From the NCBI RefSeq assembly GCF_900109115.1, contig NZ_FNYV01000007.1:1-64000 (forward strand): a stretch of DNA of 64,000 bases, given 5' to 3'. This DNA is from Micromonospora phaseoli (GTDB lineage Bacteria; Actinomycetota; Actinomycetes; Mycobacteriales; Micromonosporaceae). Made by a program: the position numbers and the translations under genes. Of the stretch, positions 58,281-64,000 are shown piece by piece (positions within the stretch are counted from its first letter, which is position 1; the number at the start of each line of letters is the position of its first letter). The notes under the pieces were generated by a model. That model was not told the DNA's origin. It worked only from the letters and a program-made list of their open reading frames with translations, and ran no database searches.

Positions 58281-59507
58281 GTGGGTGGCAACCTCTCCGC
58301 TGTGCTCGGAGTCTTCGCGCTGGTCACCGCGCTGACCGCGGCGCTGTTCGCGGTCGGCCGGCTGCGCGGCCGGCGCGGCATCGCCACCCCCGGGCAGCGG
58401 GCCACCTACGAGGTGCTGCACACCGCCGGGCTGGCTGCCGAACCGCTGCGGGCCGGGCTGAACCCGGCCGGCGCGGCAAAGGCCGCCCGCCACCTGCGCA
58501 CCCTGATCGGCTCGGACGGGCTGGCGTTGACCGACACCGACGAGCTGCTCGCGCTCGACGGGCGCGGTGCGCACCACGGGGAGCAGCTGCGTGCGGCGGC
58601 CCGACGGGTGGTCACCTCGGAGCGTTCCACCGTGCTCGGCGAGTCCGAACTGCCCTGCGACCGGATCGACTGCCCGGTGCGGGGCGCGGTGGTGGCCCCG
58701 CTGGGCAGCGCGGAGGGTCGGATCGCCGGCGCACTGGTCGCCGTCACCGACGGCGCGCCCGCGCCGGGACTGGTGCAGGCCACCCTGGAGACCGCGCACT
58801 GGGCCGGCAGCCAACTCGCCCTGGCGGAGTTGGACTCGTCCCGGGAGCGGCTGGCCCGGGCCGAGATACGCGCGCTGCGGGCCCAGATCAGCCCACACTT
58901 CATCTACAACGCGCTGACCGCGATCGGCTCGTTCGTCCGTACCGACCCGGAACGGGCAAGGGAGCTGATCCTGGAGTTCGCCGAGTTCACCCGGTACTCC
59001 TTCCGGGCACACGGCGAGTTCACCACGCTGGCCGAGGAGCTGCGGTCGATCGACCGCTACCTGACCATCGAACGGGCCCGATTCGGCGACCGGCTCCAGG
59101 TGCGGCTGCAGATCGCCCCCGAGGTCCTACCGGTGACGCTGCCGTTCCTCTGCCTCCAGCCGCTCGTCGAGAACGCCGTCCGCCACGGGTTGTCGCGCAA
59201 GCCCGGCACAGGCATGGTGAGCATCGAGGCCCGGGACGCGGGCTCCGAATGTCACATAACGGTGGAGGACGACGGAGTGGGGATGGATCCGGCCACGTTG
59301 ACCGCCGGGATCGCCGAACTGGCCGGGTCGACCGGCGACCCGGGTGACGACCCGGGCCAGCACGTCGGTCTCTCGAACGTCGACGAGCGGCTCCGGTCGG
59401 TCTTCGGGGACGGCTTCGGCCTGGTCGTCGAGACCGATCTGGGTTCGGGTACGAAGGTGAGCATGCGGGTGCCGAAGTTCCACCCCGGCGTACGGGCCGG
59501 TGCATGA
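58281..59507 (+). CDS. LytS-type sensor histidine kinase
   Basis: A 408-residue kinase with one N-terminal helix (GVFALVTALTAALFAVGRL), a GAF-like sensor region (about 45-190) with SERSTVLGESELPCDRIDCP, and the LytS-type His_kinase domain: AQISPHFIYNALTAIGSFVR (phosphoacceptor His), FLCLQPLVENAVRHGL and VEDDGVGMD, GLSNVDERL. Two cysteines in the sensor region (CDRIDC) could bind a metal or sense redox state. It overlaps the response regulator gene by four bases (ATGA). Confidence 0.92.
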   Translation: MGGNLSAVLGVFALVTALTAALFAVGRLRGRRGIATPGQRATYEVLHTAGLAAEPLRAGLNPAGAAKAARHLRTLIGSDGLALTDTDELLALDGRGAHHGEQLRAAARRVVTSERSTVLGESELPCDRIDCPVRGAVVAPLGSAEGRIAGALVAVTDGAPAPGLVQATLETAHWAGSQLALAELDSSRERLARAEIRALRAQISPHFIYNALTAIGSFVRTDPERARELILEFAEFTRYSFRAHGEFTTLAEELRSIDRYLTIERARFGDRLQVRLQIAPEVLPVTLPFLCLQPLVENAVRHGLSRKPGTGMVSIEARDAGSECHITVEDDGVGMDPATLTAGIAELAGSTGDPGDDPGQHVGLSNVDERLRSVFGDGFGLVVETDLGSGTKVSMRVPKFHPGVRAGA

Positions 59508-60283
59508 CCGGCAACGGCGGCACGGCCCCGTCCGGCTTTCTGCGGGTGCTGGCGGTGGACGACGAGCCACCCGCGCTGGACGAGTTGGCGTACCACCTGC
59601 GCGCCGACCCCCGGGTGGCCCGGCTGCACACGGCCGGCGACGCCACCGAGGCGCTGCGGCTGCTCCGCGACGCTGACGTGGACGTGGTCTTCCTGGACAT
59701 CCGGATGCCCGGCCTGGACGGGATGGAGCTGGCCCGGGTGCTGCGCCGCTTCGCCCGGCCGCCGGCGATCGTCTTCGTGACCGCTTACGACGACGGCGCG
59801 GCGGACGCCTTCGACCTGGGCGCCACCGACTACGTGCGCAAGCCGGTACGCGCGGAGCGGCTGGCCGAGGCGCTGCGTCGAGTCGTCGGCTCGCGGGTGG
59901 TACCGACCCACCCGGCCGCGCTGGCCCGGGCGGAGGAGGATCCGACGATCCCGGTCGAGCTGGCCGGCACCACCCGGATGCTGCCCCGCTCGGCCGTGCG
60001 CTGGGTGGAGGCGCAGGGCGACTACGCGCGGCTGCACACCGCGGAGGGCTCGCATCTGGTGCGGGTCTCCCTGGCGACGCTCGCCGACCGGTGGGCCGAC
60101 GCGGGGTTCGCTCGGATCCACCGGTCCTACCTGGTGCAGCTGCGGCTGATCGCCGAGCTGCGCCTGGTCAACTCCGGGTACGTGGTCGTGCTCGACGGCA
60201 CGGAGCTGCCGGTGAGCCGCCGGCACACCCGGGAGTTGAAGGACAAGCTGGTCCGGGCCGCGAAGCAGGAGTGGAGCCGCTGA
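59504..60283 (+). CDS. LytTR-family response regulator
   Basis: A 259-residue regulator. The receiver has VLAVDDEPPALDELAY, phosphoacceptor Asp in VVFLDIRMPGLDG, Thr in VFVTAYDD and Lys in DYVRKPVRA. The C-terminal LytTR DNA-binding domain contains WVEAQGDYARLHTAEG, FARIHRSYLVQL and LPVSRRHTRELKDKL. LytTR proteins bind pairs of imperfect direct repeats. With the LytS-like kinase this resembles the nutrient-sensing systems BtsSR and YpdAB, which control pyruvate/amino-acid transporters. The symporter genes just downstream are the obvious targets (inference). Confidence 0.95.
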   Translation: MTGNGGTAPSGFLRVLAVDDEPPALDELAYHLRADPRVARLHTAGDATEALRLLRDADVDVVFLDIRMPGLDGMELARVLRRFARPPAIVFVTAYDDGAADAFDLGATDYVRKPVRAERLAEALRRVVGSRVVPTHPAALARAEEDPTIPVELAGTTRMLPRSAVRWVEAQGDYARLHTAEGSHLVRVSLATLADRWADAGFARIHRSYLVQLRLIAELRLVNSGYVVVLDGTELPVSRRHTRELKDKLVRAAKQEWSR

Positions 60284-60305
60284 TCGGCGGCCGTCGTCCA
60301 CCGGG

Positions 60306-60345
60306 TTTTCCACAGCCCCACCACGTTGTCCACAAGTTGTCCACA
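60306..60345. promoter_or_regulatory. Cluster of DnaA-box-like sites
   Basis: TTGTCCACA occurs at 60326-60334 and again at 60337-60345, 11 bases apart on the same strand, with TTTTCCACA at 60306-60314. The first two are perfect matches to the actinobacterial DnaA box. They lie in the 100-base gap between the LytTR regulator and the DUF485 gene. A TTGACA -35 box follows at 60352-60357, with weak -10 candidates about 16-17 bases farther on. Confidence 0.7.
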
Positions 60346-60385
60346 GCCCTCTTGACAATCGCGTCGGGCGGACGAGACTGCCGGG

Positions 60386-60835
60386 ATGGCCGCCGAGGAT
60401 GCACCGCCGGCACCCCGCCGACCCGAACCGTCCCGGGCCGCCGATGAGCCCAGCCGGCCAGCACCGCCCGCACGCACCCGGGTGGTGCTGGCGGAGGCGT
60501 CCCGCCGGCAGCAGCACCGGGCCGCGGGGGCCCACACCGAGCTGGCCCAGCAGACCCGGGTGGGCGAGGCGCTCGTGCGTGGCCTGGTCCGCGCCCAACT
60601 CGCCCTGGCACTGCAGCTGTCGGCGGTGGTGATGGTCGGGCTGGGCGGCCTGCCCTGGCTGTTCGCCATCGCTCCTGCGGTGGGCCGGATGACCGTGCTC
60701 GGGGTCAACCTGCCGTGGCTGCTGCTCGGGGTGCTCTCCTTCCCGTTCCTGGTCGCCGTCGGCTGGACGTACGTGCGGCTGGCCGAACGCAACGAGCAGG
60801 ACTTCACCGACCTGGTCCAGCGGCCGGAGCACTGA
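60386..60835 (+). CDS. DUF485-like membrane protein, symporter partner
   Basis: A 149-residue protein: a polar Pro/Ala/Arg-rich head (1-60), then two hydrophobic segments (ALQLSAVVMVGLGGLPWLFA; LPWLLLGVLSFPFLVAVGW) and the tail YVRLAERNEQDFTDL. This two-helix small protein, coded immediately before a solute symporter, is the DUF485/YjcH pattern. It probably assists or regulates the transporter, with which it is coded stop-to-start (TGA then ATG with no gap). Confidence 0.85.
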   Translation: MAAEDAPPAPRRPEPSRAADEPSRPAPPARTRVVLAEASRRQQHRAAGAHTELAQQTRVGEALVRGLVRAQLALALQLSAVVMVGLGGLPWLFAIAPAVGRMTVLGVNLPWLLLGVLSFPFLVAVGWTYVRLAERNEQDFTDLVQRPEH

Positions 60836-62476
60836 ATGGGCAACGACCTCGTCGTACCGGCGATCGTGGCGGTCACCCTCGTCACCCTCGCGATCGGCTT
60901 CTACGGGCTGCGGCTGGCCCGCACCACCTCCGACTTCCTGGTCGCCTCCCGGGTGGTCAGCCCGACCTGGAACGCCGCCGCGATCGGTGGCGAATACCTG
61001 TCGGCGGCGAGCTTCCTCGGTGTCGCCGGGCTGATCCTCAAGTACGGCGTGGACGTGCTCTGGTATCCGGTCGGCTTCGCCGCCGGCTACCTGGCCCTGC
61101 TGCTGTTCGTGGCCGCGCCGCTGCGCCGCTCCGGCGCGTTCACCCTGCCCGACTTCTGCGAGCTGCGGCTGGGCTCCCGCCGGCTACGGACGCTGGCCAC
61201 CATCTTCGTGATCTTCATCGGCTGGCTCTACCTGGTGCCGCAGTTGCAGGGCGCCGGCCTGACGCTGGCCACCCTGGCCGGCTCGCCGTACCCGGTGGGC
61301 GCGCTGGTGGTAGCCGCGGTGGTGACCGCCAACGTGGCGCTGGGCGGAATGCGGGCGGTCACCTTCGTGCAGGCATTCCAGTACTGGCTGAAGCTGACCG
61401 CGCTCGCGGTACCCGCGATCTTCCTCGCCCTGCAGTGGCAGGCCGACGGGCGACCGGCGGTGACCCCGCCCGACGGGCCGACGTTCCGGACGGCGACCAC
61501 CGTCGTGGTCGAGCACCGTGCGGTCCTCACCCTGCCCGACGGGCAGAACCTGGAGGTACGCCCCGGCGACGAACTGAGCTTCGCCGAGGGTGACCCGGTG
61601 CCGGAGGTATCCGGGGTCGCCACGGGTGCCACCGACTGGCTGCTGCCCAGCGCCGCGGGCTCCGACGACCGGGGACTGTTCGCCACGTACTCCCTGATCC
61701 TGGCCACCTTCCTGGGCACCATGGGGCTGCCGCACGTGCTGGTCCGCTTCTACACCAATCCCGACGGGGCGGCGGCCCGCCGCACCACGCTGGTGGTGCT
61801 GGCGTTGGTCGGCGGCTTCTACCTGCTGCCCACGATCTACGGCGTGCTGGGCCGGATCTACACCCCCCAACTGTTGGTCAGCGGCCAGACCGACGCGGTG
61901 GTGGTGCTGCTGCCCGAGGCGGCGCTCGGCGCCGGTACCACCGGCCGCCTGCTGGCCGCCCTGGTCGCCGCCGGGGCGTTCGCGGCCTTCCTGTCCACCT
62001 CGTCCGGGCTGCTCACCAGCGTCGCCGGCGTGATCTCCACGGACGTGCTGGGCCGCGGCTCGGTCCGCGGTTTCCGGCTGGCCACGGTGATCGCCGGCGT
62101 GGTGCCGACGGTGCTCGCGTTGAACGTCTCCGGGCTGGACGTCTCGCAGGTCGTGGGGCTGGCGTTCGCCGTCGCCGCGTCCAGCTTCTGCCCGCTGCTG
62201 GTGCTCGGCATCTGGTGGCGCGGGCTCACCGATGCCGGCGCCGCAGCCGGGATCCTGGTCGGCGGCGGGGCCGCCGTGACGTCGGTGCTGATCACCGTGC
62301 TCGGCCCACCGCTGACCGGCTGGCCGGCCACGCTCACCGCCCAACCGGCCGCCTGGACGGTGCCGCTGGCCTTCACGGTGATGTTCGCCGTCTCCCTGGC
62401 CACCCGCCGCCGTTCCCCCGCCGACGTCGGCCGCACCATGCTCCGCCTACACGCCCCCGACGCCCTCCGCTTGTAA
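60836..62476 (+). CDS. Sodium/solute symporter (SSS family, acetate/monocarboxylate type)
   Basis: A 546-residue transporter with about 13 hydrophobic segments. The SSS core motifs are GGEYLSAASFLGVAGLI near the start, TLPDFCELRLGSRRLRTLA, and LGTMGLPHVLVRFYTNPD, followed by AAFLSTSSGLLTSVAGVIS. This resembles ActP/MctC transporters for acetate, pyruvate or similar monocarboxylates. An inserted extracytoplasmic loop of about 75 residues (205-280, GPTFRTATTVVVEHRAVLTL) is unusual in length. The TAA stop is the first three bases of a dispersed repeat. Confidence 0.93.
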   Translation: MGNDLVVPAIVAVTLVTLAIGFYGLRLARTTSDFLVASRVVSPTWNAAAIGGEYLSAASFLGVAGLILKYGVDVLWYPVGFAAGYLALLLFVAAPLRRSGAFTLPDFCELRLGSRRLRTLATIFVIFIGWLYLVPQLQGAGLTLATLAGSPYPVGALVVAAVVTANVALGGMRAVTFVQAFQYWLKLTALAVPAIFLALQWQADGRPAVTPPDGPTFRTATTVVVEHRAVLTLPDGQNLEVRPGDELSFAEGDPVPEVSGVATGATDWLLPSAAGSDDRGLFATYSLILATFLGTMGLPHVLVRFYTNPDGAAARRTTLVVLALVGGFYLLPTIYGVLGRIYTPQLLVSGQTDAVVVLLPEAALGAGTTGRLLAALVAAGAFAAFLSTSSGLLTSVAGVISTDVLGRGSVRGFRLATVIAGVVPTVLALNVSGLDVSQVVGLAFAVAASSFCPLLVLGIWWRGLTDAGAAAGILVGGGAAVTSVLITVLGPPLTGWPATLTAQPAAWTVPLAFTVMFAVSLATRRRSPADVGRTMLRLHAPDALRL

Positions 62477-62528
62477 GGAGGGGCCCCTTGTTAACGCCTC
62501 CGGTAGAGGAAGGGCCCCCTATTAACAC
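62474..62528. repeat. Dispersed paired repeat, copy 2, beginning with a stop codon
   Basis: The first unit, TAAGGAGGGGCCCCTTG followed by TTAACGCC, is followed by AGGAAGGGCCCCCTATTAAC. The layout is the same as at 53854-53908 but with different intervening bases. The TAA is the stop of the symporter gene. It is directly followed by the 19-base tandem repeats. Confidence 0.85.
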
Positions 62529-62585
62529 GTCGAGAGCCGGCACACCTGTCGAGAGCCGGCACACGTGTCGAGAGCCGGCCCAGGT
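62529..62585. repeat. Three tandem 19-base repeats
   Basis: GTCGAGAGCCGGCACACCT and two close copies follow one another at 62529, 62548 and 62567 with exact 19-base period. The third differs at a few positions at its end. It is non-coding and lies upstream of the ABC transporter genes. Confidence 0.85.
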
Positions 62586-62666
62586 GCGGCGTCCGACTCG
62601 GGGATGAGCTGCAGATCGTCCGCTGGTCGGGCGGCATCCTGGTCACCACCGGATACGGTCGGGCCC

Positions 62667-63431
62667 ATGACTGGTGAGCACCCGGCGCTGACGCTGCGCG
62701 GCCTGGCCAAGAGCTTCGACGGCAAGATCGCGGTGGCCGGGGTGGACCTGGACGTCCCGGCCGGCTCCTTCTACGGACTGCTCGGCCCGAACGGGGCGGG
62801 GAAGACCACCACCCTGTCGATGGCGGTCGGGCTGCTGCGGCCGGACGCCGGGAGCGCCTGGGTGCTCGGAAGTGACGTGTGGGCCGACCCGGTAACCGCG
62901 AAGCAACTGCTCGGCGTCATGCCGGACGGGGTACGTCTCTTCGACCGGCTGAGCGGGGGCGAACTGCTCGCGTACCACGGTCTGCTGCGCGGCATGGATC
63001 CGACGGTGGTCGACCAGCGGGCGGCGGAACTTCTCGACGTGCTCGCCCTCGCCGACGCCGGCCGCACCCTGGTGGTCGACTACTCGGCGGGCATGAAGAA
63101 GAAGATCGGGCTGGCCTGCGCACTGCTGCACGGCCCTCGGCTGCTGGTGCTGGACGAACCGTTCGAGGCGGTCGACCCGGTCTCGGCGGCGCTGATCCGG
63201 GACATCCTCCAGCGCTACGTGGCCGGCGGCGGGACGGTGGTCTTCTCCAGTCACGTCATGGAGGTCGTGCAACGCCTCTGCTCGCACGTGGCCATCCTCG
63301 CCGAGGGCACCATCAAGCGGGTCGGCACGCTGGAGGAGGTACGCGGCGACCGCTCCCTGGAGGACGTCTTCGTCGAGGTGGTCGGCGGGCGTACCGCCAC
63401 CGGTGAGGAGCTGGCGTGGCTGTCCCGATGA
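62667..63431 (+). CDS. ABC transporter ATP-binding protein
   Basis: A 254-residue ATPase from ATG 62667. Walker A is GLLGPNGAGKTTT, the Q-loop region is in LLGVMPDGVRLFDRLSG, the C-loop is VDYSAGMKKKIGLACAL (SAGMKKK in place of LSGGQ), Walker B is LLVLDEPFEAVDP, and the H-loop His is in VVFSSHVMEVV. The degenerate C-loop is common in drug/antibiotic-type exporter ATPases. The permease gene follows with a four-base overlap (ATGA). Confidence 0.93.
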   Translation: MTGEHPALTLRGLAKSFDGKIAVAGVDLDVPAGSFYGLLGPNGAGKTTTLSMAVGLLRPDAGSAWVLGSDVWADPVTAKQLLGVMPDGVRLFDRLSGGELLAYHGLLRGMDPTVVDQRAAELLDVLALADAGRTLVVDYSAGMKKKIGLACALLHGPRLLVLDEPFEAVDPVSAALIRDILQRYVAGGGTVVFSSHVMEVVQRLCSHVAILAEGTIKRVGTLEEVRGDRSLEDVFVEVVGGRTATGEELAWLSR

Positions 63432-64000
63432 ACGCACCGGCGAGACCGGTGCGGCGCGTCACAGCGCGGCACTTCGTCCGGCTCAAGCTGCGGGTGATGG
63501 GCAACAACTTCCGCGGCCAGGGCTGGCGGGTCGCGCTGTTCCTGGTCGGGTCGCTGATCGGGCTGTGGTTCGCGGTCGGTGCCTTCTTCGGCCTGGCAGC
63601 ACCCGGGCTGGCCGGCGACGACCGGTACGCGTTGCTGATCGCCGCGTTCGCCGGCGGGCTGACGGTGCTCGGCTGGCTGCTGCTGCCGCTGGTCTTCTTC
63701 GGCGTCGACGAGACGCTCGACCCGGCCCGCTTCGCGCTGCTGCCGCTGTCCCGGCGCACCCTGGTCACCGGGCTGTTCGCGGCGGCGCTGGTGAGCGTGC
63801 CCACGGTCGCCATGCTGCTGGCGCTCTCCGGGCTGGTGGTCACTGCCGGGATCTTCGGCGGCTGGTCCGCCGCCGTCGTCGCCGCCATCGGGGTGGTCTT
63901 CGGCCTGCTCCTCTGCGTCGCCGCGGCGCGGGCGGTGACCAGCGCCTTCGCCTCCATGCTCCGGTCCCGCCGGGTACGCGACCTGGCGGCCGTACTGCTC
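63428..64000 (+). CDS. ABC-2 type permease, C-terminus cut by window edge
   Basis: From ATG 63428, 191 codons run to the edge. Basic head (PARPVRRVTARHFVRLKL), then hydrophobic segments (VALFLVGSLIGLWFAVGAFF; GGLTVLGWLLLPLVFF), a loop with ETLDPARFALLPLSRR, and more helices up to base 64000. The DETLDPxRFALLPLSRR sequence is characteristic of a group of actinobacterial ABC-2 exporters. Its overlap with the ATPase gene shows they form one transporter; the cargo is unknown. Confidence 0.85.
   Translation, partial: MNAPARPVRRVTARHFVRLKLRVMGNNFRGQGWRVALFLVGSLIGLWFAVGAFFGLAAPGLAGDDRYALLIAAFAGGLTVLGWLLLPLVFFGVDETLDPARFALLPLSRRTLVTGLFAAALVSVPTVAMLLALSGLVVTAGIFGGWSAAVVAAIGVVFGLLLCVAAARAVTSAFASMLRSRRVRDLAAVLL

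Noticed and set aside
60306..60345. A chromosomal replication origin.
   Set aside because: Only three boxes are present, there is no AT-rich unwinding region and none of the genes that flank oriC.
62529..62585. A possible CRISPR array.
   Set aside because: The 19-base units are directly adjacent without spacers and no cas gene is near.

Overview
The window is high-GC actinobacterial chromosome, most like Micromonosporaceae (Micromonospora or a close relative). This rests on very high GC, many GTG starts, dense overlapping gene pairs, actinobacterial families (GH15 trehalase-like hydrolase, FhuF-like iron reductase, SoxR, rhomboid with a zinc-binding N-terminus, DUF485/symporter pairs) and TTGTCCACA DnaA boxes. 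I see no rRNA, no CRISPR array, no intact insertion sequence and no classical biosynthetic cluster. Mobile-element traces are limited to one IS630-like remnant.

Layout. 0-5.8 kb: a collagen-like secreted protein cut by the left edge, an IS630 remnant, a P450/ferredoxin pair, a GH15 hydrolase and a membrane-anchored alpha/beta hydrolase. 5.8-16.4 kb is an accessory, partly decaying region: a NarL-type two-component system beside a serine-hydrolase lipoprotein; an SDR, a dead SDR fragment and a TetR regulator around a perfect dyad; a YCII protein; an amidohydrolase; and two Atu4866-domain genes (one frameshifted) flanking an XRE regulator with its own dyad. 16.4-22.1 kb: two CNNM/CBS transporters, tRNA-Arg and tRNA-Ser, a lysine-rich-tailed protein and a CPBP protease homologue. 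22.2-26.2 kb: flavohemoglobin, a helix-turn-helix/peptide deformylase fusion, and an FhuF-like protein behind a good IdeR/DmdR iron box. 26.2-38 kb: polytopic envelope proteins, a methyltransferase, a PEBP protein, tRNA-Ser(TGA), a quinone oxidoreductase, SoxR divergent from a split transketolase, a GT2 glycosyltransferase, and a frameshifted SGNH-lectin gene.

38-51.3 kb is mainly housekeeping or conserved: lipoprotein plus OmpR-type two-component system, phosphotransferase-fold protein, thiolase, PH-like protein, rhomboid, cyclophilin, CorA, aminotransferase, CBS protein, Nudix and winged-helix proteins. 51.3-58.2 kb concerns envelope polymers. It holds an overlapping three-gene operon (LicC-like cytidylyltransferase, glycerol-1-phosphate-dehydrogenase-like enzyme, CDP-alcohol phosphotransferase), a GT4 glycosyltransferase, an Fpg/Nei glycosylase and a WbaP-type sugar-phosphate transferase. 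58.2-64 kb: LytS/LytTR two-component system, a DnaA-box cluster, a DUF485 protein with a sodium/solute symporter, and an ABC exporter cut by the right edge.

The most interesting points are the three-gene operon with its archaeal-style glycerol-1-phosphate logic, the HTH-deformylase fusion beside an iron-regulated gene, and short repeats that contain the stop codon of the preceding gene at several unrelated loci. Three genes look frameshifted or decayed: an SDR fragment, an Atu4866 fusion, and the SGNH-lectin gene.
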